Positions 44,312 through 52,560 of a stretch of 64,000 nt of DNA are shown piece by piece. Position 1 is the stretch's first letter. Every line of letters starts with the position of its first letter. The position numbers and the translations under genes were made by a program. Where the stretch lies: contig DATGWL010000042.1 in the NCBI GenBank assembly GCA_035299505.1, positions 1-64,000 of the forward strand, in the 5' to 3' direction. Below the pieces are notes generated by a model. That model saw only the letters and a list, made by a program, of their open reading frames with translations, ran no database searches and was not told the origin of the DNA. Source of the stretch: M3007 sp035299505. Lineage in GTDB: Bacteria > Bacteroidota > Bacteroidia > Chitinophagales > Saprospiraceae.

Positions 44312-44550
44312 GTTTTTGAGTGTTTGAGTTTTTGAGTTTTTGAGTGCCTGAGTGCCTGAGTGCCTGAGTGTTTGAGTGTTTGAGTTGGGGTGCGGCTGGG
44401 GTTTACCACTAAGACACTAAGGGCACTCAGGTGTATTATTCTTAGTGTCCTTAGTGCCTTAGTGGTAAGTGGTAAACCCCAGCCGCACCCCAACTCAAAC
44501 ACTCAAACACTCAGGCACTCAAACACTCAGGCACTCAAAAACTCAAACAC
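44312..44550. repeat. Nested modular inverted repeat, about 240 bp
   Basis: Left arm: TTTGAGTG and CTGAGTGC units, GTTGGGGTGCGGCTGGGG, TTACCACTAAGACACTAAG. Right arm: CTTAGTGTCC...CCTTAGTGGTAA, CCCCAGCCGCACCCCAAC, CAAACACTC units. The module order matches 16141-16350. It fills the gap between ruvA and gldH and begins seven bases upstream of the ruvA start codon. Confidence 0.88.
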
Positions 44551-45018
44551 TTATTTCTTCTTTGCTGTTTTTTCTACTGTCAGTCCGATGGACTTAAGCC
44601 CCGGCAGCGCGTCCCGCCGACCAAATTGTTCCAGGGTAATGACGTATTCGCCGGCTTTTTCAAAAAAAGCATTTTGCTGTATAGGAATGCTTGTACTACA
44701 ATTTCCACCGGAACATTTGCCGGCTGGTTTGCCTTCCGGATCAAACAGATCAAATGACAAAGGTTTACTCAACCGTTTGCCATCCGGGAATTTCGTATAA
44801 AACTTGATGTACACATTCTGATTCGGGAATGAATCCGCGTAAGAGAAGGTAACACTCAGGTTGTACAAAGCCGTAGTGTCTGTAATGGAAAACCGATAAT
44901 CAAGGGTGTCGCGGTACATCCATTGAGCATTGGTAATGGCTTTTTCTTCTTCAAAAAGATAATCCGGTCCACATGCGGTAAAAACAACGGCCGCTGCCAA
45001 AAAGAGGATATATTTCAT
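44551..45018 (-). CDS. gldH: Gliding motility lipoprotein GldH
   Basis: This is a 155-residue protein with a lipoprotein signal ending FTAC (Cys16). GldH features are YRFSITDTTALYNLSVTF near the middle and the FPDGKRL...FDLFDPEGKPAGKCSG segment. In Flavobacterium johnsoniae gldH is needed for gliding and protein secretion. Its exact role is not settled. The exported type A and type B proteins of this window fit a functional T9SS. The gene is preceded by a tandem repeat and followed by the long palindrome. Confidence 0.85.
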   Translation of the reverse strand: MKYILFLAAAVVFTACGPDYLFEEEKAITNAQWMYRDTLDYRFSITDTTALYNLSVTFSYADSFPNQNVYIKFYTKFPDGKRLSKPLSFDLFDPEGKPAGKCSGGNCSTSIPIQQNAFFEKAGEYVITLEQFGRRDALPGLKSIGLTVEKTAKKK

Positions 45019-45085
45019 GGTGGAGTGTTTTGGTGTTTTAGTGTTTTGGTGTTTTAGTGTTTTGGTGTTTTAGTGTTTTGGTGAG
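45019..45085. repeat. Tandem TTTTGGTGTTTTAGTG units
   Basis: About four 16-base units (TTTTGGTGTTTTAGTG) lie in the gap upstream of gldH. The remaining bases to 45161 show no feature. Confidence 0.8.
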
Positions 45086-45161
45086 TGAGCCACAGGGGTA
45101 GGAATTGGTTCTCCGCGCCTCCCCGATAAATATTTCACGCACGCACTCATTAATTCACTCA

Positions 45162-47282
45162 TTATCCCCTGATATAGCCTGCAAGATCCGGATACTTTTT
45201 CAGTAAGGCTACGGCTTCGGCTTTTTGCAGGCGTATACCATTGATGTAAGCAATAATTTTGGCTTCGGTGAAGCCTTGATTTACCAGGTCTTTGCGCAAA
45301 AGTGCGGCTTCGCTGAATTGTTTAAACACACCGGCGGTGTATCGGTACGAGCCTGTTCCGGGTTGTGTTTCAATAGCCAGATCGCCAAACATGGAAATGA
45401 TGTCGTTGGTCAGGATTTGGCGCGTTACAGCAGCTTCCACCCGATAGGAAAGGCCATTGGTTTGTTCTTCCAGTCGCTGCGCACCGGGCGCTGCCATGAA
45501 TTCAGAGATTACCGGGCGCTCCAGGGTTTGGCGCAGGGGCAGGTTTTCCATCGAAACCAGACTCATTTCAATGCGCTTGTTCAATCCCGCCGCAGCCGGA
45601 TTGGGTTGGGCATCTATCACCTCACGCGCCACCGGATAACCTGAGCCCATACAGCGCAACAGTACCCGGTTGGCTGGAATGCCTCGCTCCGTCATGGCCT
45701 TACCGATGATTTCGGCGCGTTTGATTCCATTGTACAAATCAAATTTCGGCTGCGTACCGGCATCTGTATGTACGGTAACCAACAGAGACGCCTGCGGATA
45801 ATTCCGCGTCAGCGCAGCTACCTGTTCCAATACCTTCATGTTGTCGGCCGACAATACATCCTTATCCGAATTATACATCAAAACTGGAATGGTGACCTCC
45901 CGGATTTCCTGCATGTCGCCCGCTGTGGGTTCGGTTTGAGAGAACACAGCCACCTGTGCCAGGGCCATTTGTTCCGGCTGGTTTTCCTGATAATAAGCAA
46001 TATACAAATCGCGCTGGCCATGACCGCCCAGTCGATCAGAGGCGAAATAGGCCGCATGACCGTCGTTGGACAGTCGGAAATAAACATCGTCGTCCGGTGA
46101 ATTGACTGGCGTTCCCATACTTTGTGGCGCTGTCCAGATGCGTTTCTTGATATCAAAAACACTGCGGAATACGTCCATGCCGCCCATGCTCTCCAGCCGG
46201 TTACTGCTGAAATACAAGGTTGCGCCGTCTTTCGACAAAAACGGCATGTCTTCATCGTAGGCAGAATTCAGCTCCGGGCCGAGGTTCTGAGGTTCACTCC
46301 AGGTGCTGTCATTGCGCATGGTCCACCACAAATCCAGACCGCCCAGACCACCTGGCCGGCGACTGGCAAAAATGATGGTATGATCGTTGAAAAACAAAGG
46401 GTTACAATCTCCTGCATCGGCCTTAACCGGGCTTTGGAAGGCCGGGGATTGCAGGGAATATTCATCTTTCCGGGCGGCTGTATCTGCAAAAATCTCACCG
46501 CTGTACAGGGTATATCCTCTAAAAAAATACAGAATCTGCCCGCTTGTGTTGAAACCGAGCGGTACTTCAAACCGGGAGGTGTTCAGCAAACCGCCCAGGC
46601 TGCCTTGCATTTCCCAGCCACTGTTCAGCAATCGGGCGGCGTACATATCACTGCACCAATGACCGCGTTGCTCATCCACGAAGCCATCGTCGTTGCGCTC
46701 TCCGCCGGAACTACCCTGCCGGGCTGCGGCAAAATAAATCCGGTCGGCATGATTGACGGAAGGAATGGGGGCAAACTCATCACCAGGGGTATTTACTCGG
46801 TCGCCCAGGTTTTCTACCAGTGCAATTTGTGGGTTGGCCCCGGCTTGCATGCCTGTCACACAGCGCTTGATATTGTCGGTAACGTGGGCACGCAGGGGAT
46901 GCCGCTCGCCGCTCACCCTAAGGTATTGCTTGTAGGCGGTAATGGCTTTTTCCCAGTCGCCCAGGCCATGTCGCACCCTGCCCAGGTAGTAAAACAAATC
47001 GGGGTCTTTCCGACCGGGGTCCTTGGCGGCCACGTATTCCAGATAGCGGCGGGCTTCTTCTCCACGGCGCAATTGAAACAAAGCGATACCCAGCTTGCTG
47101 AGCACCTCCAGATCGCCGGGTTTGGCTTTTTGGTACTCGGCAAGCCGGGCTTCCGCTTCTGCCCAGCGACCATTAGCAAAGGCGCGTTCGCCATTCCGAC
47201 GGGCCTCAGTGGGGTTTTGGGCCAAGGCGCTTGCCGACAAAAATGTGAGAAAAAGTAGTAATATGCGTGCTGCGCTCGACAT
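45162..47282 (-). CDS. TPR / PD40 propeller / OmpA protein, PorE-like
   Basis: This is a 706-residue protein with a signal peptide (about 1-21, ASALAQ). TPR repeats (about 22-130, EARRNGERAFANGRWAEAEARL) are followed by a WD40-like PD40 propeller (about 170-430, LYFSSNRLESMGGMDVFRS, AYFASDRLGGHGQRDLY). An OmpA-type peptidoglycan-binding domain comes next (about 470-590, VHTDAGTQPKFDLYNGIKRAEIIGKAM), then a C-terminal SPOR-like segment (VFKQFSEAALLRKDLVNQGF). The domain order resembles PorE, a T9SS-associated protein that anchors the machinery to peptidoglycan. The usual carboxypeptidase-regulatory domain between propeller and OmpA is not evident. Proximity to gldH supports a secretion role but does not prove it. 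Confidence 0.8.
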   Translation of the reverse strand: MSSAARILLLFLTFLSASALAQNPTEARRNGERAFANGRWAEAEARLAEYQKAKPGDLEVLSKLGIALFQLRRGEEARRYLEYVAAKDPGRKDPDLFYYLGRVRHGLGDWEKAITAYKQYLRVSGERHPLRAHVTDNIKRCVTGMQAGANPQIALVENLGDRVNTPGDEFAPIPSVNHADRIYFAAARQGSSGGERNDDGFVDEQRGHWCSDMYAARLLNSGWEMQGSLGGLLNTSRFEVPLGFNTSGQILYFFRGYTLYSGEIFADTAARKDEYSLQSPAFQSPVKADAGDCNPLFFNDHTIIFASRRPGGLGGLDLWWTMRNDSTWSEPQNLGPELNSAYDEDMPFLSKDGATLYFSSNRLESMGGMDVFRSVFDIKKRIWTAPQSMGTPVNSPDDDVYFRLSNDGHAAYFASDRLGGHGQRDLYIAYYQENQPEQMALAQVAVFSQTEPTAGDMQEIREVTIPVLMYNSDKDVLSADNMKVLEQVAALTRNYPQASLLVTVHTDAGTQPKFDLYNGIKRAEIIGKAMTERGIPANRVLLRCMGSGYPVAREVIDAQPNPAAAGLNKRIEMSLVSMENLPLRQTLERPVISEFMAAPGAQRLEEQTNGLSYRVEAAVTRQILTNDIISMFGDLAIETQPGTGSYRYTAGVFKQFSEAALLRKDLVNQGFTEAKIIAYINGIRLQKAEAVALLKKYPDLAGYIRG

Positions 47283-47361
47283 TTCAGGCGATTTTTAAAA
47301 TGCGAAGGTAGCAGCATTCGGGGGTAGAATGGAAAGGCCTACTTCTTTTTTGAGCGCATCA

Positions 47362-47787
47362 CTATTTTTCCTCCATGATTTTTTTCAGAGCATCCAGCAG
47401 CGCGCCCCAGTTTTGCACGGAATGGACCTTTTTTTCCAGGGTGTCGATATTTTGCTGAACGAGGCTGAGTACCGTACTATTACCCTTCGCTTTTACCCGA
47501 TAAGTAATGATTTGGTAGTTTTCCGGACGATCTTCCAGATCAGACCAGCTGCTAAAATAATCGTAGCGGAGCATTTTTTCGGGCTCAAATTGCAGCACAG
47601 TGCCTTTGTCTTCGTAAGGTTTGCCTTCCCATTCGCCGCGGAAATAAACGGGGCTTCCGGGCTGCCAGCTGGTGACCAGGTTTGTGCCAAAAAAATACTG
47701 TTTAACCAGTTCAGGTTGGGTGAGGCCGGCCCAGACTTTGGATACCGGCGCATGGATGGTTCGTTGAATTTTTGCTGTGAATGCCAT
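47362..47787 (-). CDS. SRPBCC/AHSA1-type ligand-binding protein
   Basis: This is a 141-residue protein starting at the ATG at 47785-47787 (MAFTAKIQRTIHAPVSKVW). The longer reading is rejected. The domain has the AHSA1 pattern: APVSKVWAGLTQPELVKQYFFG, a beta sheet, and a C-terminal helix WGALLDALKKIME. It probably binds a small hydrophobic ligand. It follows the YafY-type regulator gene on the same strand by 47 bases. This pairing is common and suggests that the regulator controls it. Confidence 0.85.
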   Translation of the reverse strand: MAFTAKIQRTIHAPVSKVWAGLTQPELVKQYFFGTNLVTSWQPGSPVYFRGEWEGKPYEDKGTVLQFEPEKMLRYDYFSSWSDLEDRPENYQIITYRVKAKGNSTVLSLVQQNIDTLEKKVHSVQNWGALLDALKKIMEEK

Positions 47788-47834
47788 ATCGTTTTTGATT
47801 TCAGCAGCAAAGGAATTCCGGGCTACTGACAACC

Positions 47835-48560
47835 TTATGTCAGTGGATGGTTTGGATTTTTTTCAATCTCCTGCTGAGCATTTTGCAGGTATTCCTGCAG
47901 ACTGATATGGTCATTTCTCCGGAAAGGTTCCAGACTTACCCGCAGTTTTTGGATTCGCGATACCCTGAAATCCCGGTATTCATGGCGCAGGTGACACCAG
48001 GCAACCAGATGCCAGTTCAGGGAGTAAAACGTGAGTCCGATAGGCTCCAGTTCGCGAAGACTAGGCTCGCCCTGTGCGTTTTCGTAGGTTATATGCACGA
48101 TTTTTTGCTGCACAATGGCCTGTTGCAGGGGTGTCAGATAATCGGTAGACGGCATCAGGTGCTCGTATTTATCGGGGATAAAATGAGCAGTTTGCGATTG
48201 GAATTGTTCCATCACTTCGCGCTGTGTGCGCCCGAGCACCATTTTAATTTTTTGCAGGGCTTGTGTGTAATGTTGCTGAATGGATTTATCGGCAAAACGA
48301 ATGATCAGTGGTTCTGCCATGGAAAGTGCATTGGCCTCTTCCAGGGTAAGGGAAACAGGGGGCAGGAAAAACCCTTTTCCTACGGAATATCCCTTTTCCG
48401 GCTCAAACTCCACCGGCACTCCGATTTCGCCCATAGCCCGCAAATCCCGGAAAACGGTGCGTTCACTGATGCCAAAATGCGCCGAAAGCTCCGCCAGAGT
48501 TCTGCGTTTTCCACCCTGCAGGAGGGTGATCATGCCCATTAATCGATCAATGCGGTTCAT
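47835..48560 (-). CDS. YafY-type HTH/WYL transcriptional regulator
   Basis: This is a 241-residue protein. The N-terminal winged helix (about 1-60, RTLAELSAHFGISERTVFRDLRAM) is followed by a WYL domain (about 140-215, YSLNWHLVAWCHLRHEYRDFRVSRI) and a short C-terminal tail. It is a sensor-regulator of small-molecule or nucleic-acid ligands. It lies between moaE (nine bases away, same strand) and the SRPBCC gene. Unlike the WYL protein at 9704-10717, it has the compact DeoR-like arrangement. Confidence 0.88.
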   Translation of the reverse strand: MNRIDRLMGMITLLQGGKRRTLAELSAHFGISERTVFRDLRAMGEIGVPVEFEPEKGYSVGKGFFLPPVSLTLEEANALSMAEPLIIRFADKSIQQHYTQALQKIKMVLGRTQREVMEQFQSQTAHFIPDKYEHLMPSTDYLTPLQQAIVQQKIVHITYENAQGEPSLRELEPIGLTFYSLNWHLVAWCHLRHEYRDFRVSRIQKLRVSLEPFRRNDHISLQEYLQNAQQEIEKNPNHPLT

Positions 48561-48569
48561 GAGGAGCGT

Positions 48570-49049
48570 TTACTCAACTGCCGGTTTTTTCCACACGTAG
48601 GTGTCATTTTCCATGATCTCCTTGCCCCAGATGGGCGCCTCTTTCTTGAGTCGCTCCACGATTTCGGTACAGGCATCGATGGCTTCCTTTCGGTGGGCAG
48701 CAGAGGTAAAAACAAACAGGCAAATTTCGCCGGCCGGCACCACGCCCAGGCTGTGGTAAATATGCATGCAGGTAAGCGGGTATTGGGCAAAAATAGCTTC
48801 ACGGATTTCGTGGAGTTTTTCCTCCGCCATTTCAGTGTAGGCGGTGTACTCAATAGCGGCCACGGCTTGCTCCCCGATCTGGTCCTTGCGCACCTGACCC
48901 AGGAAAATACTGTGTCCGCCAATACCTGTTTTGGTGCTGTGTTTGGCGATTGAATCGGCAATAAATGCCGGAGAAATGGGGCCTTCCACAAAAACCTTTT
49001 TGGGTTTGCGGGCAGGTTTTTCGCTTGTATTTACTGCTGGGTTTTCCAT
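48570..49049 (-). CDS. moaE: Molybdopterin synthase catalytic subunit MoaE
   Basis: This is a 159-residue protein starting at the ATG at 49047-49049 (MENPAVNTSEKPARK). It overlaps the end of the moeB gene by 19 bases. MoaE features are FLGQVRKDQIGEQAVAAIEYTAY, HIYHSLGVVPAGEICLFVFTSAAHRKEA and the active-site lysines in ERLKKEAPIWGKEIM. With MoaD thiocarboxylate it converts cyclic pyranopterin monophosphate to molybdopterin. Confidence 0.95.
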   Translation of the reverse strand: MENPAVNTSEKPARKPKKVFVEGPISPAFIADSIAKHSTKTGIGGHSIFLGQVRKDQIGEQAVAAIEYTAYTEMAEEKLHEIREAIFAQYPLTCMHIYHSLGVVPAGEICLFVFTSAAHRKEAIDACTEIVERLKKEAPIWGKEIMENDTYVWKKPAVE

Positions 49050-50122
49050 TTTAGAATGCCTCCTTTTAAATGGTAAACACTTTGTAGCGGCAATCGTTCG
49101 GTGAGGAGAGTCAAGGCAGTTACGCTCCTTACGCCGGATTGACAAAAAACGATAAGCGGCCGGGCCGGGTCAATGAGGTGCAGGTTGTTTTCCAATTCTG
49201 CCAGCGGGATGCGCAGATGTTCAAATTCAGTCACTTTAGGCCACTCGTGGAGGTTGCGTACATCCAGGATCTGCGGCGCAATGTTTGCCCGCAATTGGTC
49301 AAAGGTTTCTCCGTCAATGTCTTGATAATCAACTGATGGCATATTGCAAAACCATTCGTAATTCATTCCCCGGAAATCCTCCGGGCTTGCAGGCGCCTGT
49401 GCTGGTGCATCCGTATGGGGCACAAGATCCAGCGTATAGGTGGAATGGTTCAACAGTTGGTAACAAAATAATCTGTTGGCCATGGGAACGCCCAATCCGG
49501 CAATCAATTTGATGGCTTCGGCGGCCTGCATAGTGCCTATAATTCCCGGTAAAACTCCCAGTACTCCCGCTTCGTTGCAATCTGCCACTTCTGAAGGTTG
49601 CGGAGGTACAGGAAATAAATCCCGATAGCTGGTGCGAACTCCGTCCACAGGCCAGTGAAACACACTCATTTGTCCTTCAAAACGAAAAACCGATCCGTAA
49701 ATCAGGGGTTTGTTCAGCAGCCTGCATGCATCGTCTACCAGATACCGCGTGGGGAAATTATCCGTGGCATCCAGCACCACGTCAAAATTGGCCAGGAGTT
49801 CCAGGGCATTTTGGGTGTCAATCCGGGTAATGAACACCTGCAGGGTCAGAGCGCGGTTCATCGCCTGTAGTTGCCGGGCAGCTACCTCAGCTTTGGGTTT
49901 TCCTAAATCCTGTTCGGTATAGAGTACCTGTCGCTGCAGATTGGATTCTTCCACCACATCAAAATCCACGATACCGATGCGTCCTATGCCTGCTGCCGCC
50001 AGGTATTGCAGCGCCGGACAGCCCAGTCCACCTGCGCCTATCACCAGCACACTTCCGGCGGCCAGTCGTTGCTGACCGGCTTCGCCCAGTTCGGGTAGAA
50101 TAATTTGTTTTTGGAAGCGCAT
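49031..50122 (-). CDS. moeB: MoeB-type MoaD-activating enzyme with C-terminal rhodanese domain
   Basis: This is a 363-residue protein. The ThiF/MoeB adenylation domain (about 1-240) has the nucleotide loop VIGAGGLGCP, the Asp in LDATDNFPTRY and the Cys in DCNEAGVLGVLPG. The rhodanese domain (about 265-363) has the active Cys in VFCQSGVRS. MoeB adenylates the C-terminal GG of MoaD, and the fused rhodanese can supply sulfur. The paired CxxC zinc motifs of Escherichia coli MoeB are not visible. It lies five bases after moaD and overlaps moaE, so the three are one operon. Confidence 0.93.
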   Translation of the reverse strand: MRFQKQIILPELGEAGQQRLAAGSVLVIGAGGLGCPALQYLAAAGIGRIGIVDFDVVEESNLQRQVLYTEQDLGKPKAEVAARQLQAMNRALTLQVFITRIDTQNALELLANFDVVLDATDNFPTRYLVDDACRLLNKPLIYGSVFRFEGQMSVFHWPVDGVRTSYRDLFPVPPQPSEVADCNEAGVLGVLPGIIGTMQAAEAIKLIAGLGVPMANRLFCYQLLNHSTYTLDLVPHTDAPAQAPASPEDFRGMNYEWFCNMPSVDYQDIDGETFDQLRANIAPQILDVRNLHEWPKVTEFEHLRIPLAELENNLHLIDPARPLIVFCQSGVRSVTALTLLTERLPLQSVYHLKGGILKWKTQQ

Positions 50123-50127
50123 CGCCT

Positions 50128-50355
50128 TTATCCTCCCGAAAACGGCGGCAGCAGGGCTACTTCCGAGTGTTCGGTAAGGGTTGTTTGGTCGTTAGCAGTT
50201 TTTTTATCCACGGCAATCAGGTAGCGCATGTTTTTCAATTCCGGGTAACTGGATTCCAGCCTGGCCCGCAATTCCGCTACAGTTTCAGGACCACTGAGTT
50301 CCTGCTCCGGCTGGCGCAGTATATCGGTTAATTTTCCAAATGCGAGGATTTTCAT
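50128..50355 (-). CDS. moaD: Molybdopterin synthase sulfur-carrier subunit MoaD
   Basis: This is a 75-residue ubiquitin-like protein starting at the ATG at 50353-50355 (MKILAFGKLTDIL). It ends in the required Gly-Gly (LLPPFSGG), which is adenylated by MoeB and turned into a thiocarboxylate. The longer reading adds 39 residues of translated repeat and is rejected. Confidence 0.95.
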   Translation of the reverse strand: MKILAFGKLTDILRQPEQELSGPETVAELRARLESSYPELKNMRYLIAVDKKTANDQTTLTEHSEVALLPPFSGG

Positions 50356-50369
50356 AAGCCAAAGATATG

Positions 50370-50539
50370 GGAAAAGGCACAAAGCGGACGAAGGCACAAA
50401 GGTACGGTGGGCACGAAGGCGCGAAGACGCTAAGGCGCTAAGGCGCGAAGTTTTTAAGTGCGCAAAGCGCACTTCTATGGAATCCTTAGTGTCCTTGTGT
50501 CTTCGCGTCTTAGCGCCTTTGTCCGCTTTGTGCCTTGTC
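50370..50539. repeat. Palindromic AAGGCGC/CTTAGCGCC block inside the molybdenum-cofactor cluster
   Basis: GGCACAAAGCGGACGAAGGC on the left is complemented by CTTTGTCCGCTTTGTGCC on the right. GCGAAGACGCTAAGGCGC is complemented by TCTTCGCGTCTTAGCGCC. In the centre is a perfect hairpin AAGTGCGC-AAA-GCGCACTT (50456-50474). It separates moaD from the TauE/SafE gene. Confidence 0.85.
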
Positions 50540-51277
50540 TCAAGTGAGGAGGAGTTTCAGGGAGGCAATCAGGAGCACCACTGCGAGGCTGATTTTCAGC
50601 GCCTTTTGAGGAAATTTGAACGCCCCTGCCCAGGCGCCAGCCAATCCGCCAATGATGGCTATGGCAACCATGAAGGCCATTTCTCCACTAAAATTCACCC
50701 CGCGCTGGAGTTGTCCGATGAGTCCGGCGATGGAATTGACTACAATGAAAAGGGCGCTTACAGCAGCGGCTTGTTTCACATTAGCCCAGCCCAGCAGGAT
50801 AAGCAGGGGCGACAGGATAATACCGCCTCCAATGCCTATCATGCCGGAGAGTGCGCCAATAACCCCGCCCATGAGCAGCGCGCCCGGAATTTGCAGGGGG
50901 CGGTCAGGCACGCGGGTGGTTTCCAGTGGCAGTAAAAACCGGATAGCAGGCAGGAGCAACAAACCGCCAAGGATTTGTTTGTACAAACTGTCGGGAGTGG
51001 CCATCAGACCTCCCAGATAGGCGGCAGGAACTGCGGCCAGGGCCAGCGGCCAGAAGGTTTTCCAGGAAAAATGTCCGCCTTTGTAATAGGAAAAAAAGGA
51101 AATGCTGGCCACGAAAATATTCAATACCAGCGCTGTGGGGCGCATTACTTCAGGGGCAAAGCCAAAAAGCGCCATCAGGGCCAGGTACCCGCTCGCGCCG
51201 CCGTGACCCACAGAGGCGTACAAAAATGCTACCAGCAAAAGCAATACGCTGAACAGGAGGTTGATCTCGGGTGTCAT
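50540..51277 (-). CDS. TauE/SafE-family (TSUP) membrane permease
   Basis: This is a 245-residue protein with about eight helices. The family motifs are YASVGHGGASGYLALMALFG near the N-terminus and the related GVIGALSGMIGIGGGIILSP in the second half. TSUP proteins move sulfite, sulfonates or other sulfur-containing or organic anions. Its start is one base from the moeA stop codon, so it is co-transcribed with molybdenum-cofactor genes. Sulfite or sulfur-compound transport linked to a molybdoenzyme is a reasonable guess. Confidence 0.88.
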   Translation of the reverse strand: MTPEINLLFSVLLLLVAFLYASVGHGGASGYLALMALFGFAPEVMRPTALVLNIFVASISFFSYYKGGHFSWKTFWPLALAAVPAAYLGGLMATPDSLYKQILGGLLLLPAIRFLLPLETTRVPDRPLQIPGALLMGGVIGALSGMIGIGGGIILSPLLILLGWANVKQAAAVSALFIVVNSIAGLIGQLQRGVNFSGEMAFMVAIAIIGGLAGAWAGAFKFPQKALKISLAVVLLIASLKLLLT

Positions 51278-51278
51278 G

Positions 51279-52463
51279 TTACATGGGGTGAACCAGGTGT
51301 ACTTCTACGGGTTGTCCTTGGGGCACTTCCGTGGTGTCTTCCTCCAGCACGATCAGGCAATCGGCCAGTGCAAAGCCGTCCATTTTATACGATTCCTGTC
51401 CGTGCAGCGGCCACACCATATTGCCATCCAGTTTGCCTTTCAGGAAATGGGTGAGTCCGGCTTTTTTGCTCAGGGTTTGGGCCAGTATTTTTTGGGTGGA
51501 GCGCGGGAAATGGCCGGTTTTACCCAGCATTTTGCGTAACATGGGTTCTACGTATTCGTAGTAACAGGTGAGCACGGAGCCTGGATTTCCGGGCAGACCG
51601 AATACTCGTTTTTGGGTGTATTTTCCGAAAAAAAGTGGTTTCCCGGGCTTTTGTTTGACTTTGTAAAAGCCGGTTTCCACGCCACAATGTTCCATAGCCG
51701 CTTTCACCAGATCGTAATCGCCCACGGAAATGCCGCCGGTACATAGCACTACGTCGCATTCGGAAAGTGCTTTTTGCAAACTGTTGATGATATCCCCGGC
51801 TACATCATCGCAGCGGAAAACCAGGGCGGGTGTGAGTCCGATCTCCGCCAAAGCGGCGGTCAGGGTGATGGAGTTGCTCTCGTAGACTTGTCCGGGCTGT
51901 AGTGGGGCGCCCGGCATGGCCAGTTCTTTACCTGTGATGATGAGGGCAATGCTGGGTTTGGTCCATACGTGTACGGCGTGTATGCCCAGGCCGGCCAGCA
52001 GGCCTATGGCTGCCGGGCTGAGGGTGGCTCCGGCGGGGAGTGCCAGGGCGCCTTTGGCGGTTTGGGAGGCGCGAAGGCGCACGTTGGCGCCAGGCTTGAG
52101 CTCTGGATCTTCGAGGTAGAGGAGGTTGTTTTCTACCCGTACTTTTTCCTGCATGATTACGGTATCGGCGCCTTCCGGTGTGGGGGCTCCGGTGAAAATC
52201 CGCATGGCTGTGCCGGGTTCTGTGAGGGCCCGGGGCGCTACTCCGGCCTGCACTTCGCCGATGATGCGAAGCGGGTGGCTGGAATCCTCAAACCGCAGGG
52301 CGTAACCATCCATGGCCGATTGATGAAAGGGGGGCATATCCACCGGAGCATAAACCGGCTCGGCGAGTACCATGCCCAGACTGTCGGCCAGGGGTCTGGT
52401 TTCAGCGGGTAAAGGCGGGATGGCGGTGGATATGATTTGTTTGGCGATGGAGACGGAAGTCAT
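51279..52463 (-). CDS. moeA: Molybdopterin molybdenumtransferase MoeA
   Basis: This is a 394-residue protein of normal MoeA length. Motifs are PPFHQSAMDGYALRF (N-terminal domain), RIFTGAPTPEGADTVIMQE, the molybdopterin-binding CTGGISVGDYDLVKAAM, and VFGLPGNPGSVLTCYYEYV in domain III. It inserts molybdate into adenylated molybdopterin. It lies between moaA and the TSUP gene on the same strand. Confidence 0.96.
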   Translation of the reverse strand: MTSVSIAKQIISTAIPPLPAETRPLADSLGMVLAEPVYAPVDMPPFHQSAMDGYALRFEDSSHPLRIIGEVQAGVAPRALTEPGTAMRIFTGAPTPEGADTVIMQEKVRVENNLLYLEDPELKPGANVRLRASQTAKGALALPAGATLSPAAIGLLAGLGIHAVHVWTKPSIALIITGKELAMPGAPLQPGQVYESNSITLTAALAEIGLTPALVFRCDDVAGDIINSLQKALSECDVVLCTGGISVGDYDLVKAAMEHCGVETGFYKVKQKPGKPLFFGKYTQKRVFGLPGNPGSVLTCYYEYVEPMLRKMLGKTGHFPRSTQKILAQTLSKKAGLTHFLKGKLDGNMVWPLHGQESYKMDGFALADCLIVLEEDTTEVPQGQPVEVHLVHPM

Positions 52464-52489
52464 GGATTTTGGATTCGCGCGAATTTTGG

Positions 52490-52558
52490 GGTTTCACACA
52501 GATTGGGTTTCGCACAGATTTTACACAGATTAGTTGCACAAATTTTACACAGATTTAC
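52490..52558. repeat. CACAGATTTTACACAG tandem units between moaA and moeA
   Basis: Four to five CGCACAGATTTTACACAG-type units fill the gap. They are the same units that flank the WYL gene (9525-9570, 10795-10890), here without an inverted partner. Confidence 0.75.
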
Positions 52559-52560
52559 CG

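Noticed and set aside
44305..44502. N-terminal extension of RuvA, and similar extensions of the SPFH, WYL and MoaD proteins
   Set aside because: The extra residues (KHSKTQKLKHS type) are translated intergenic repeats. Family alignments in memory start at the inner codons.
45225..47258. Rightward ORFs of 100-378 residues opposite the PorE-like gene
   Set aside because: The minus-strand frame has a signal peptide and three recognisable domains. The others are shadows.
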